From positions 24,824 through 88,823 of the IMG/VR virus record IMGVR_UViG_3300027779_001649: a stretch of 64,000 bases of DNA. One strand, written 5' to 3'. A program made the translations under genes and the position numbers. The notes beneath the pieces are model-generated. The model saw only the letters and a program-made list of their open reading frames with translations. It was not told the DNA's origin and made no database searches. Below are positions 43,547 to 53,745 of the stretch, piece after piece (the stretch's first letter is position 1; each line of letters begins with the position of its first letter). Source of the stretch: a virus.

Positions 43547-44237
43547 CACCAGCACCATATATGGTTTTAAGTGTAGTTCCCCCAGAATTTTTTAATAATA
43601 GTGTTGCAACTGATTTTAATTGAGCTGCACCTATGGCATCATCTGCCATATTTGCTTCTGCGACTGTATCTAATGCAATCATCGTCCCTGTAACTGTCCT
43701 TGAGTCACCAGAGGTAATAATATTACCTGTTACATCAGGAAAAGTGAGAGTACGATCAGCAGTAGGGTCAGTAACATCCAAGGTTGTTTCAAAACTATCG
43801 GCTTCCCCTTCTATTAATGCAAGGTCTACCGTTCCAGCAGATGCGGCTGTGGTTATATTTAGGACTGCATTTGTGGTGATTTGACCACTTGTCAATGTTC
43901 CTGTAGTAGTTAAATTCTCATCGTCAAAGGATATTGCACCAGAACTATCGGATATAGTTCCACCGATAAGTGTCATAGTACCTGGCTTCACAGTTGTACT
44001 TGTAACTGTTGATATCGTAGCTGAAACTTGAGTTCCTCCTACAATTCCATTAATGGTTGGAGCACTAAGAGTAATCACTGTATCCGTAGCTTCTATACCA
44101 CTAGAAAGAGTAGTCCCATCACCCAGTTTAGTATAGATTTCTAGTGTGTTATCATTAACTTTATCCATACCGTCACGTAGGTTGTCGCCTGTGCCGTCAT
44201 CTGCAGCTGAACCCAAATTTACATTTTGTCTGGACAT
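43542..44237 (-). CDS. Short fibre/baseplate-attachment protein
   Basis: A 231-aa protein. The N-terminus VNLGSAADDGTGDNLRDGMD and KVNDNTLEIY is a motif shared by many phage fibre and baseplate proteins (GTAxNDGTGDTLR type) and probably mediates attachment. The rest is a beta-repeat shaft (ITTAASAGTVDLALIEGEAD). The end LLLKNSGGTTLKTIYGAGA resembles the end of the 896-aa fibre. It has its own late promoter at 44257-44264 and an AAGGAG site. Likely a minor fibre or sleeve. Confidence 0.65.
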   Translation of the reverse strand: MSRQNVNLGSAADDGTGDNLRDGMDKVNDNTLEIYTKLGDGTTLSSGIEATDTVITLSAPTINGIVGGTQVSATISTVTSTTVKPGTMTLIGGTISDSSGAISFDDENLTTTGTLTSGQITTNAVLNITTAASAGTVDLALIEGEADSFETTLDVTDPTADRTLTFPDVTGNIITSGDSRTVTGTMIALDTVAEANMADDAIGAAQLKSVATLLLKNSGGTTLKTIYGAGA

Positions 44238-44256
44238 GATTACTCCTTTATTCCTT

Positions 44257-44264
44257 TATTTATA
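44257..44264 (-). promoter_or_regulatory. T4-type late promoter before the 231-aa gene
   Basis: Exact TATAAATA on the minus strand, 20 nt before the ATG at 44237, overlapping nothing but the 32-nt gap after the 1738-aa gene. It splits the baseplate region into two late units. Confidence 0.85.
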
Positions 44265-44269
44265 AGACA

Positions 44270-47200
44270 CTAAACCGTGGCATCGTAAGTTTGTTGCGTT
44301 GTATCATAAGTAGTTTGAGTAGAATCGTAAGTCGCATCAAACTCATCACTTTGTAATGTATAGTCAAATGGTGGTCTTGTACCTATTTCAAAGTCAACAT
44401 ATTCTCCAGCATTACTAGAACTACCATCTGTACCATTCAATAAGACAAAGCCTGGATGATGTTGTTCTAATATTATATGTATCATAGTCTCGCCTTCAAT
44501 TTTAGAACCAGCATTTCCTCCGATACCAGTAGTACCATCTAATACTAAACTATCTTGTGGACCTATTCCTTCTTGCATTAGTCCTACAGGTTGTCGTTCA
44601 TCTTGTAGTGCAATTCTACCAACTGCTTCTTTTCTAATAACTGCTGGTCTAGTAAAATGTACCAAATTTGAATCTTGAAAATTAATATCAGGTGCAACTG
44701 TTCCAGTTGCGTCTTCAGCTTCTAATGCAACAGATTCTAATTTGAATATTCCACCTAACTGTGGAGTGGTTGCATTTTCTACTATCATATTTTGACCTAA
44801 ACCTTCACTCTCACCATCCTCTTGAGCCATGCCACCATCACTCTCGGACATCACCCTACCCCAAGTATCCCCTTCTATTAGGAACACATCAAATCTAGAT
44901 TCTAAAATAACCTCCCCATCTTCATTACTTGTATCTACACTCTCTGCGAGAATTCGGCCGCCGGAACCACTGTCTCCGATACCCTTACCTTCTAAAGCCA
45001 AAGTAAATGCGGTTTCAATTTCATTAATAGAAATTTCACCATTAAGAATATCCTCTGAAACAATTTTCGCACCAGCACCTGTAGATGAACTGTCAATACC
45101 ATCTAGGACTAAATCATCTCCATAAGAATTAACATCATCTTGATTTAATAATCTGGAATTCGCATTAGAACTTGAACCATCTGTTCCATTTAATAACAAT
45201 AGGTTTGGTGTATTGACATCAACCCAAGTATCGGTAGCATATTCTAATGCAACTATATCATTAAAGGTTGCAGATTGTTCAAGAACAATATCATCATTGC
45301 TTCTGTATTGTAAGTCTTCTATACTTAGATCAGTACCATAGTCTGGGTCAGTTTCCTCTTCCCACACTAAATAATCACCAATATCGGCGACAGCACCAGA
45401 ACCTTGTTCAACACCGTCAAGTAGAATTACATCTCTCACTATGGTTGGAATTCTTCCAGAACTACCGTCTTCCATTTCCATATTATGAGAAGAACTATAA
45501 CCATCCTTAATTAAAGGCAGACCACCTGTCCACCCTCCTGCTTTTGCATAATAAATTGCTTGTGGTAGATTGACTGTTACTTTAACTTTCTGTAGAAGTT
45601 CTAATTCTTTATTATATGATGGGGCTGATGATCTTTCCGTACCCATGAGTACATTGTGATAATAATCTTCTGCAATTATATGTTCAGAACTGTCACTTAG
45701 TTCTCCCAAATAAAAACTACCAGCATTATCAACATTAGAATAAATGTAATCACCGGCGTTAGTAGAAGAACCATCAGTTCCATTTAAAACAATATAGTCA
45801 GAACTATTTTCTTGTTGTATTATATCTCCAGATTCATTTATGGTAAGATAACCAGTGTCATCCTCCATTCTAAAGAGATATGGAGATTCCATTCCTATTT
45901 TATCAAACACTTCACCTTCATTCCACCTACCTACTGATAACCTTCTTGGTATCTGTATTTGGAATATGTTATCAAACATAGAAGCTAGAGTTGGAGTAAA
46001 TAAGTCAGTATCACCTGTATAATCTATAACTCCTGTTGCGGTTGGGGTTTGTATAGATGCGGCAACTTGAGTTGCAATTGTAACCCTACCAAAAGCAGCA
46101 AATCCCGTGGGATGAATTGCTTTCTTTAATTCATTCATATAAAGATTGACTGATTGTCCTAGTCTTATCTCATAAGAAAAGTCTTGATAGAAATATGAAT
46201 CCTGTAGTTTAATAACACCATCACTAATATGGTGATCTGTATTTCTATAATAACCAGGCTTATCGGAAATAACATCCGTTCCAAATGTTAAAGTACCTGT
46301 ATCAGAAGATACAATTGTTGCAGTTGCACCATCATTATCTGTAATAGTTCCTCCAACAAAATCAGGTGCAGTTTCTTCTATTAAATAACTACCAGCATGT
46401 GAACCACTAGAATCCATACCATCTAAAAGTATGAAACATGTAGATGACCAATCTTCACCCTCATCTATAAATGCATCACCTGTCACATCAGGATAGTCAC
46501 CTATATTAAGACCACTCTCTTGCATGATTGAAGCACCCCAATCTTCTGCAAGAATAAAGTCTCCAGCATCAGCTTGTGGATAATTTCCATCTGTTCCTTC
46601 CATAACAATTCTAATATCATTTATTGCACCGTCAATAAAATCATTATCTATGGTTAGGTAGGTTCCCTCGCCGATAGTTACGTTCATACTATCTTCTAAA
46701 ATAAAGCCTTCTAGGTTTTCTCCCATTAATCTTGTGACATCACTAAATGACCCATCCAAAGAGATAGTAGCACTTCCATGATTAATAGTTTTGGAGGAAT
46801 CTACTACATATCTACCAAAGACATCTGGTTCATCTATTTTTACAGCAGTACGGTCTACAACTACTTTATGATGAGGATTTTCCATTAACAAATATTCTTG
46901 AGTATTATTAGTCGTATCTGCACACGCATCTTCTAATAGAAAATGTTCTGTATCATCAACACTTCTTTGATATCCTAATATTGGATCTGGAGTTGCCTGG
47001 AGAGTTCCTATAACTCTATCTTTATTAATCCAACCACCGCTCGTATGTAGCTGTATAGAACTTCCATCTAATTGTAATCTATCACCTCTAGAGAGAAATC
47101 CTCTTGGATACATAAGAGCATTTTCAAAGACGATCATATCCCCCTCAAAACGAGATTGTTGGGAGACAATAGGATTACCGAGATTATCTTCCATAATAAG

Positions 47201-49486
47201 ATCATCACCAGCATTAGTAGAAGAACCATCGGTTCCGTTTAGAACTATATTTCCTAGGTCAGCATACCCATCCATCATTAAACGATAACCACGACCAATA
47301 CTATGACTACTGGTAACATCCTCTAGAGTACCTGTAATTCTTCCCAATGCCTGAGCGTTGGTAAATCCTGTGAACTCACCCAAAGAGATTTCACTTGCTT
47401 GATTTTCTAATTCAACATATTCATTAATAGAGTTAAATGGTCCCTCAATATTAATCTGATTAACATATGTTTCTAGGGCATTTGATATAAGAAAACCAGA
47501 GTTATCTTCTAATGCGAACTTCCCACCCTGATTGTCATAAATATTATTAATAGCTAAATATTTGGCTGGAGTTACTGTGCCAGGGAATTCTGCACGTTCC
47601 AATTCTAATGTTTGAGTAAAATCGGAACCTGTCATTTCTAATTGTGTTCTTACTCTATTCTCTACTAGAACCTCAAGATGTTTATTGGTACTATTATAAT
47701 AAACAACTTTACCAACATGACCTGTGCTTGTTAATGGTGAGCTGGGAGTAAATGTTCCTGTAACATTTTTTAGAACCATATGTGTATTCATTAAACCAAC
47801 AGGTTCCCCTGTATATTTAAAACCACCATCAAGAATTTTAACTTCTATTACTTTACCTATATCTGTGGACAATGCTTGTAGTGATACACCAGACCCTAAA
47901 CCTGTTTGACTTGTTACAGTTACAGTTGGTAGTTTGGAATAACCACTACCCTTGTTATTGAATCTCACCCTGTGTATGGAACCTTCTGTGTCAGCTGCAC
48001 CAACATCTAACATAAAACGATCATCATCACCGCCATACCTATCTAATTGCAAGACAGTTTGTTCTGTTATAAATCTATAATTCTCATCTAGAGATGAACC
48101 ATTGGTGGCATCAAATATTAAGTATGAACCCTCATTAGACTTTTCGGAATCTGTTCCTTCTAAAATAATATTAAGATGTTCTACAGAATGAACTGAGTCT
48201 GGTTCTAAAATTAGGTAATCATCATTCCCCACTGTATCTTCTAATAATAATGCACCATCTGTAACAGATATAAATCCTAATGCTTCTGCTACTGTATTAG
48301 CATCTCCACTGTCTTTTGTAAAGGTAACAACATCACCAACCCTATAACCTGCCCCAACCGCATCTATAGAAACTCCACTAACTTCGCCAGTACTTACTGC
48401 ACTGACTTCAGCTTCTGCCATATCATTACCAGTGTCAGATGTAATTCTAACACTGTCGGTAGGTTTATATTTTCCCCCACCAGATACAATTGTTGCAGTC
48501 GTTATAAAAGACCTAACCGTAAAGAACATCTCAACATCTTTAGTATTAGAATTTGCAGTAACAGTCTCTCCGATATCAAATGTTCCAAAGGTATTATCTT
48601 TATCAATTTCAAGTTCAGAAACACTTTCAATCCCTTGGAAGAAAACTATAGCATTAAGAACTACAGTTGTCGCACCAGATGTTTTACCTGTAATAGTTTG
48701 TCCTATAATATCTAGAGCATCAGAACTTGCCTGAGATTCAATTCTCATTATAGTAGGTTCTGTCCAGTTACCTTTAGAGGCACGTAACATAAATTTGTTA
48801 GGATAAACAATCTCAGCTTCTTCTGCAAACATTAATCTTAGAAAAAACTTATGACCTTCTGAAGTTCCCTTAGCTGCATACAAATCATTAATACTTTTAA
48901 CTAAGTCTCTTTTACTTGTACCACTCGCAAGGGATCTAGGAATAGCTTCTAGAAACTGATTAAACATCTCATCCAGAAAAATAGATGTGGTATTATCAGT
49001 GTTTGCAAATTCTAATAGTTGTTGAATGGTTTGGACAGGGTTTCCCCTATATTTCGTGATAGTGGCCTGAGCACCACTTGTCCCACCATCTACGATTTCA
49101 CCTTCTGCAAATTTTTGTTGGGAGGAAATAAATATTCTTGGTTGTACTGTATTCGTGAGGTCATCCACAAGAACCGTTGCGGTTGCTTTGGATATCCTAC
49201 CAGTAATAGTTTCCCCGACATCAAATTTACCAGTAGACCCTGTTCCTATTTCTGTATTAAATTTAACAGGGACATCACCTTCAGAAATTATAAAACTATC
49301 TGAAATAGTTTCCATTCTGAGACTGTCTATAACAACAGTAACTTGTAATTCACCAGCCTCTAAGAATTCATAGTATGACTTTAGAAAACTTACAAAGGTA
49401 GGATGTTCTGCTTGTACAAAGTCAGGTACTTGACCTTCAATCAGAGGTGATATTTTATCTGTTAACTTTCCATCAAAAGGAGCCAT
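44270..49486 (-). CDS. Large baseplate wedge protein in the gp7 position, with NGTDGSS repeats
   Basis: A 1738-aa protein. The N-terminal FVQAEHPTFVSFLKSYYEFL with LVKSINDLYAAKGTSEGHKF and LRLMFAEEAEIVYPNKFML (about 175-225) is a conserved module of marine T4-like wedge proteins. It lies between gp6 and gp8, where T4 has gp7. The remaining ~1400 residues carry at least nine copies of a beta element close to LNGTDGSSTNAGDxxxxE (for example near 780, 1250, 1440, 1470 and 1695), which probably form a repetitive outer decoration. The C-terminus ends in a YDTTQQTYDATV type repeat. The gp7 name is by position. Confidence 0.7.
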   Translation of the reverse strand: MAPFDGKLTDKISPLIEGQVPDFVQAEHPTFVSFLKSYYEFLEAGELQVTVVIDSLRMETISDSFIISEGDVPVKFNTEIGTGSTGKFDVGETITGRISKATATVLVDDLTNTVQPRIFISSQQKFAEGEIVDGGTSGAQATITKYRGNPVQTIQQLLEFANTDNTTSIFLDEMFNQFLEAIPRSLASGTSKRDLVKSINDLYAAKGTSEGHKFFLRLMFAEEAEIVYPNKFMLRASKGNWTEPTIMRIESQASSDALDIIGQTITGKTSGATTVVLNAIVFFQGIESVSELEIDKDNTFGTFDIGETVTANSNTKDVEMFFTVRSFITTATIVSGGGKYKPTDSVRITSDTGNDMAEAEVSAVSTGEVSGVSIDAVGAGYRVGDVVTFTKDSGDANTVAEALGFISVTDGALLLEDTVGNDDYLILEPDSVHSVEHLNIILEGTDSEKSNEGSYLIFDATNGSSLDENYRFITEQTVLQLDRYGGDDDRFMLDVGAADTEGSIHRVRFNNKGSGYSKLPTVTVTSQTGLGSGVSLQALSTDIGKVIEVKILDGGFKYTGEPVGLMNTHMVLKNVTGTFTPSSPLTSTGHVGKVVYYNSTNKHLEVLVENRVRTQLEMTGSDFTQTLELERAEFPGTVTPAKYLAINNIYDNQGGKFALEDNSGFLISNALETYVNQINIEGPFNSINEYVELENQASEISLGEFTGFTNAQALGRITGTLEDVTSSHSIGRGYRLMMDGYADLGNIVLNGTDGSSTNAGDDLIMEDNLGNPIVSQQSRFEGDMIVFENALMYPRGFLSRGDRLQLDGSSIQLHTSGGWINKDRVIGTLQATPDPILGYQRSVDDTEHFLLEDACADTTNNTQEYLLMENPHHKVVVDRTAVKIDEPDVFGRYVVDSSKTINHGSATISLDGSFSDVTRLMGENLEGFILEDSMNVTIGEGTYLTIDNDFIDGAINDIRIVMEGTDGNYPQADAGDFILAEDWGASIMQESGLNIGDYPDVTGDAFIDEGEDWSSTCFILLDGMDSSGSHAGSYLIEETAPDFVGGTITDNDGATATIVSSDTGTLTFGTDVISDKPGYYRNTDHHISDGVIKLQDSYFYQDFSYEIRLGQSVNLYMNELKKAIHPTGFAAFGRVTIATQVAASIQTPTATGVIDYTGDTDLFTPTLASMFDNIFQIQIPRRLSVGRWNEGEVFDKIGMESPYLFRMEDDTGYLTINESGDIIQQENSSDYIVLNGTDGSSTNAGDYIYSNVDNAGSFYLGELSDSSEHIIAEDYYHNVLMGTERSSAPSYNKELELLQKVKVTVNLPQAIYYAKAGGWTGGLPLIKDGYSSSHNMEMEDGSSGRIPTIVRDVILLDGVEQGSGAVADIGDYLVWEEETDPDYGTDLSIEDLQYRSNDDIVLEQSATFNDIVALEYATDTWVDVNTPNLLLLNGTDGSSSNANSRLLNQDDVNSYGDDLVLDGIDSSSTGAGAKIVSEDILNGEISINEIETAFTLALEGKGIGDSGSGGRILAESVDTSNEDGEVILESRFDVFLIEGDTWGRVMSESDGGMAQEDGESEGLGQNMIVENATTPQLGGIFKLESVALEAEDATGTVAPDINFQDSNLVHFTRPAVIRKEAVGRIALQDERQPVGLMQEGIGPQDSLVLDGTTGIGGNAGSKIEGETMIHIILEQHHPGFVLLNGTDGSSSNAGEYVDFEIGTRPPFDYTLQSDEFDATYDSTQTTYDTTQQTYDATV

Positions 49487-49497
49487 TTGTTATTACC

Positions 49498-51402
49498 CTA
49501 AAAACTATCTGTTTCAGGCGTAGAGGAATATGAAACATATTGAGCAGCTGCACCTGGCGTTCCCACCGCAACTGTATCAACCTCTCCTAAAATACTAGTA
49601 TTAATAAAATCAATTTCTAGAACTTGGTTTCTTACTGCAACAATATCCTTAGAAGAAGGTACAACCGCAATCCTTATCTTAGTAGAAGCTACACCATCTA
49701 CATCTTCTACAGCTGTTATAATTAATAAATTTACTTTTACATGACCACCAGTATAATCTACCGTTCCAGCTGCGTTGTCCATATATGTTCTTGTATTACC
49801 TATCAGATAATATCTACGCAAATTTCCGTTTCCGTCATCATCATAAAATTGTTTATTAACTGCATCCCCACTAACCTTAAATCCTGTAGATGCAATAACA
49901 CCACCATTAGCACTATTATGTCCCGCCACTGGATGGTAAAATTTGTTATTAAAATATAGATTATATCCTGTTCCAATATCTAGTGTAGGTTCAATAAATT
50001 TACCCATCGTAACATTTGTTATATTATTCAAAATAGAATTATCAACTTCATCTATTAACCCTGCTAATTCTGAGTGTCTAAACATCTTATTAAAATCTGT
50101 TAATGTATTTTTATTGTAACTTGTTAGAACAGCTTGCACATCTGTTTGTAATGTGGATCTATCTTTAGTGGTTAAACTAGAATTGAATTTAAACCTAACT
50201 CCCAGTATTAAGAAAGTAGTTTCTGGATCTATGATAACAGGAGTAATAGAAGCAACATTATAGTTTTTAAGATCTGTGACTAATTGTTCTTTCTGAGTTA
50301 TAGTTAAGTTATTTCCTGTAATAGACTTAATAGAAATAAATACTTTACCAAATTCCTGAGTTGATACAACTCCTAAACTAGAATCAAAGGAACCATCTTC
50401 TCCTCCAAACACTTGAACAGATTTGGTTTGGGGAAACAACTTCCGTGCATATAGTTGATAATCTCCAACAGTAACACATCTTCCCTGAGATGCATAATCT
50501 AAAGGTGCATTAAGTTTAATAGAGTTTATGGATTCTCTCTCACCACCACCCTTTGCACTATCTACAGTAGTGACTAGGATAGATGGTTCTCCATCAATTG
50601 CTCCTGTGGAACTAAATGTATGGGCACCATTTGCTAGGGCTTTATTTGTTGCAACAAATTCTAATAGTACAATGTTTGCATTTGAAATGGCTTTACTAAC
50701 TACACCATCACCAAAGTATACTTGGTATTTTCCAGATTCAACTTCTTGTAACCAGTAAACCAAACTCTCTGAATTTAATTGAGTGACATCAGTAGCTTTA
50801 ATGAATGTGGTTGTAGTCGTATCGGCAGAAGAGTTTTGAACAGAAACAGACAGGGTTCTTAAATCAATTCTATTATCATTAATAACAAACCTCTGATCAG
50901 CATCTGTTGAGTCTACAGTATATCTCTGTGTGACAAATGTTCCTTCGTAAACAAGTAAATTATCAAATACAATATCGGTTCCGTTCTTTGTCATAGTAGT
51001 ATCCGCAATAGTAACAAATTGATACGAATCATTATCTACTGTCGCACCGAATGTAGTACCTTTTGGTATTGTACGTGTAGAGTTTGATACATCAGATAAA
51101 GTTATGTCTAAAATTGCGGTAGGAGCTGTTACAGAAGTTGGTTCATAACCTAAAGTCTTTGCATGGGATACAACACTAGAACGTAAACTTGCACTATCCA
51201 AAAACATTTCGTTTGCAAGCATATTTGCATTGAACCCAAGGTAATGAGTATTATATGCTAGAACATCTAATAGTATATTCATCCCAGACCCTTCAAAGTT
51301 ATAGTCTGAGAATTCAGACTGTCCTCTAAGAAAAGTTTTTAAGTTATCCTTAACTTCATCAAAATCAAATTCTGTTACATCTAATCTTTTTAAATTGGCC
51401 AT
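49498..51402 (-). CDS. 6: Baseplate wedge subunit (T4 gp6-like)
   Basis: A 634-aa protein, T4 gp6 length. The N-terminal FDEVKDNLKTFLRGQSEFSD and NILLDVLAYNTHYLGFNANM, LASLR..V..AKTLGYEP region, and PLDYASQGRCVTVGDYQLYA are diagnostic of gp6/baseplate J-like proteins. It forms the inner ring of the baseplate with gp25 and gp53. Its ATG overlaps the last base of the gp25 gene. Confidence 0.95.
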   Translation of the reverse strand: MANLKRLDVTEFDFDEVKDNLKTFLRGQSEFSDYNFEGSGMNILLDVLAYNTHYLGFNANMLANEMFLDSASLRSSVVSHAKTLGYEPTSVTAPTAILDITLSDVSNSTRTIPKGTTFGATVDNDSYQFVTIADTTMTKNGTDIVFDNLLVYEGTFVTQRYTVDSTDADQRFVINDNRIDLRTLSVSVQNSSADTTTTTFIKATDVTQLNSESLVYWLQEVESGKYQVYFGDGVVSKAISNANIVLLEFVATNKALANGAHTFSSTGAIDGEPSILVTTVDSAKGGGERESINSIKLNAPLDYASQGRCVTVGDYQLYARKLFPQTKSVQVFGGEDGSFDSSLGVVSTQEFGKVFISIKSITGNNLTITQKEQLVTDLKNYNVASITPVIIDPETTFLILGVRFKFNSSLTTKDRSTLQTDVQAVLTSYNKNTLTDFNKMFRHSELAGLIDEVDNSILNNITNVTMGKFIEPTLDIGTGYNLYFNNKFYHPVAGHNSANGGVIASTGFKVSGDAVNKQFYDDDGNGNLRRYYLIGNTRTYMDNAAGTVDYTGGHVKVNLLIITAVEDVDGVASTKIRIAVVPSSKDIVAVRNQVLEIDFINTSILGEVDTVAVGTPGAAAQYVSYSSTPETDSF

Positions 51403-51854
51403 TATCGTAATCTCTCTAAAAATACATCTACGGTTTGTAGTTCTGTAGGAGCATTCACTACATAAAATTCTATAGTCATTTCATAAATATTACGATCTAA
51501 GTCCGGCCGTGCTTTCACTCCAATAAGTCTTGCTCTTGGTTCATAATTCTCAATAACATCCTGTACCTTTTTACTAAGGATAATAGATGTAAGAGGAGTC
51601 ATGTTCTCAAATAACATTTCTCTAACACCAGAACCAATTTCTGGATGAAAGGGTTTTTCATAATGGTTTAGTAATACTAGGTTACGAACAGACCTTTTAA
51701 CAGCCTGTACATCCGTGACTTTATTAATATCTTTAGTTGAAGGCTTCTTCTGAAAAAATAAATCTAAATCCGCTATGTTACGAGCATTGCGAGCTGAGTT
51801 ATTCTGTGACTGAGCATCTATAAATGCAGCTTCATTAGTCGGATTTGCAACCAT
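51402..51854 (-). CDS. 25: Baseplate wedge subunit (T4 gp25-like)
   Basis: A 150-aa protein of the gp25/lysozyme-like superfamily (structural, not lytic). The ATDVQAVKRSVRNLVLLNHY region (about 45-65), then YEKPFHPEIGSGVREMLFEN with the conserved FxPxxG element, and YEPRARLIGVKARPD match. It nucleates sheath assembly on the baseplate. A late box at 51875-51882 and an AGGAG site precede it, so gp25 opens the gp25-gp6-gp7 late unit. Confidence 0.93.
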   Translation of the reverse strand: MVANPTNEAAFIDAQSQNNSARNARNIADLDLFFQKKPSTKDINKVTDVQAVKRSVRNLVLLNHYEKPFHPEIGSGVREMLFENMTPLTSIILSKKVQDVIENYEPRARLIGVKARPDLDRNIYEMTIEFYVVNAPTELQTVDVFLERLR

Positions 51855-51874
51855 TAATTAAACTCCTACTTAGT

Positions 51875-51882
51875 TATTTATA
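51875..51882 (-). promoter_or_regulatory. T4-type late promoter before gp25
   Basis: Exact TATAAATA on the minus strand 21 nt before the gp25 ATG, in the 30-nt gap after the 83-aa gene. Confidence 0.85.
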
Positions 51883-51884
51883 AG

Positions 51885-52136
51885 TTAATCATTCGTTTGT
51901 TTCATTCTAAATGGTTCAAATTTTCTCCAAATGTGATCTGCTGGCACCCGAATGAACGGTTTAGCAGTTTCAGACTTAATAGGATTAGGAATAGTAAGGA
52001 ATACCTTCTTTCCTTTCATCCATGCTTTTAATTTATGATTTAGTTCTTGCATAGGAGTCCAACTTGTTCCCCTACCATTTACCACATTTCTTCGTTCACC
52101 TTTTGATGTATATTGTGTTCTTGATTTTTTTCCCAT
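51885..52136 (-). CDS. Small basic conserved phage protein
   Basis: An 83-aa very basic protein (GKKSRTQYTSKGERRN at the N-terminus; FIRVPADHIWRKFEPF at the end). Similar short basic ORFs lie next to gp25 in marine T4-like phages, in my recollection. No motif gives a function; a nucleic-acid-binding or assembly role is possible. It lies between the 433-aa protein and gp25 with short gaps. Confidence 0.6.
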   Translation of the reverse strand: MGKKSRTQYTSKGERRNVVNGRGTSWTPMQELNHKLKAWMKGKKVFLTIPNPIKSETAKPFIRVPADHIWRKFEPFRMKQTND

Positions 52137-52157
52137 AATTATTTCCTATTATATTGT

Positions 52158-53459
52158 TTAAGCTTTAGGGCCACGGGGTTCACCTACCCCTGGCACTGGT
52201 TTAGACCAATGTTTTTTTATCTCGTCATAGGCATCGTTCCCAGCCTTCGTGACTTTTGCAAATTCGGCTGTAGTTTTTTCAACTTCGGATTTCATATGTC
52301 TAAGAACTCCTTTGACTTCGGTTGGTTTCCATACCCAAAACAAGTCCTTGATTGCTTTGCGGCGATGCTTTTGCCATTTATTTGTATGTTTTATTTGTCC
52401 CCTTAACTTCTCCTGATAAGCGTCAGTAGGCTGAAACCAAACATAAGTTACCCCGTCCTTCTCTTCCGAAATATTTTCTGGATATTCTTTACTCATACCC
52501 TGACTAGCATCTAAAAGTTTTTTCTTCATAATTGATACAGATGTATCCGCAGACATAAAACTTTTTTCTAAATCTGCAATCAACATTTCCCCATTAGTAA
52601 GTTTAACCTTTTGATCTCCAACACCAGCTGGTTTAGTATTCGCATCAGACTTTTCTGGATTGGCTATAGCTTTATCGGCATCTACATTATTGAAGGCTTT
52701 ATTTTCACCGGCAATCTTTTCCTTCTTCTTTAACTGTGGGTGAGTTACACCTATCGCAGCCTTTATCTTTGCATCTGCTTCTCTTGCTAAGTCCAAAGTC
52801 TTTGCGTTAACTACTCCATCATTACCACCGAGATGTTGCACTATCTTGGACATATTACTTAATACTATTGGTCCTGCCGTTTTCAACATATTAGCAGCAC
52901 TTGCAAAGGCTTCGTTTAAGGATTTAGAAGGAACACTCAGAGTAGACTCAACTTCTACCAAAGACTCTTTAACGGGAGTAACAGGATTTTCGGGTTTTTC
53001 CTTTACCGCACCATCTGCACCTATCATCATATTAGGTACACCGCAATTACAACCAGTACCACCCCCTGCGATATTAGATTGTATACTTTTAAGTGCTGTA
53101 TCAAGAGAAGTCCCAGCAGCTTCTAATGCTTTACCAAACTTACTAGTCAGGTCTGCTTTCTTTAGATCATGAAGAATTTTTCCAGCAGCACTACTTTGAC
53201 TAATTCCTGATAGAGATTTTAATGACGATTGCAAATTAAGATCTACTGACGTAGGCATTTCTGGAGCAAGTTTTTTTATTTTCTGTTGTAAGTCTTTTAA
53301 ACCGACATCCATCTTCTCTTTTAGAACAGACGCATCCAACTCCAAACCAGCTTCAAGTTCTTTCATCAGTTCATTTTTTTTCTTCGCCATATCATTCAAT
53401 GCTGCGGAAGCACCACAGAGATTTGGAATATTAAACTCAGAGACTGAAGGTATACCCAT
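52158..53459 (-). CDS. Helical structural protein, baseplate-hub region
   Basis: A 433-aa, Lys/Glu/Ala-rich, largely helical protein with one CNCG pair (about 146-149) and long coiled-coil-prone stretches near 25-65. The C-terminal third (TYVWFQPTDAYQEKLRGQIK, FWVWKPTEVKGVL) is more globular. I do not recognise it. Its position between PAAR/gp5 and gp25 suggests a hub or tape-measure-associated component. Overlaps are absent. Confidence 0.5.
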   Translation of the reverse strand: MGIPSVSEFNIPNLCGASAALNDMAKKKNELMKELEAGLELDASVLKEKMDVGLKDLQQKIKKLAPEMPTSVDLNLQSSLKSLSGISQSSAAGKILHDLKKADLTSKFGKALEAAGTSLDTALKSIQSNIAGGGTGCNCGVPNMMIGADGAVKEKPENPVTPVKESLVEVESTLSVPSKSLNEAFASAANMLKTAGPIVLSNMSKIVQHLGGNDGVVNAKTLDLAREADAKIKAAIGVTHPQLKKKEKIAGENKAFNNVDADKAIANPEKSDANTKPAGVGDQKVKLTNGEMLIADLEKSFMSADTSVSIMKKKLLDASQGMSKEYPENISEEKDGVTYVWFQPTDAYQEKLRGQIKHTNKWQKHRRKAIKDLFWVWKPTEVKGVLRHMKSEVEKTTAEFAKVTKAGNDAYDEIKKHWSKPVPGVGEPRGPKA

Positions 53460-53461
53460 TA

Positions 53462-53737
53462 CTAATCTCCTACATTAACATTCGCAGAACCAGCTGCGGT
53501 TGGGGTGGACGGATGACCTGCTGAGTCACCTAATCCGGCATCGGGTGTATGATTTACAACAGCGATTCCTTTTATGAATACGTTTCTAGACCCAGCAACT
53601 AATGGCCCTGATCCATGAGTGTTAAGATTACCATGTACCGCAATAAGTTTAGTATTTGCAAATACATTAGTGTTTACGCTTACTACAGTGGTTGCACCAC
53701 ATGATCTTGCATCTCCATGTCTATGAACGGCGGCCAT
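53462..53737 (-). CDS. PAAR-domain spike tip (gp5.4-like)
   Basis: A 91-aa protein with the PAAR pattern: AAVHRHGDARSCG at the N-terminus, VFANTKLIAVHGN and NVFIKGIAVVNHTPD with conserved His/Cys that bind a metal ion at the tip. PAAR proteins cap the central spike formed by gp5 and VgrG proteins and pierce the outer membrane. It starts 8 nt after the gp5 gene ends. Confidence 0.85.
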   Translation of the reverse strand: MAAVHRHGDARSCGATTVVSVNTNVFANTKLIAVHGNLNTHGSGPLVAGSRNVFIKGIAVVNHTPDAGLGDSAGHPSTPTAAGSANVNVGD

Positions 53738-53745
53738 TGTTTCTC

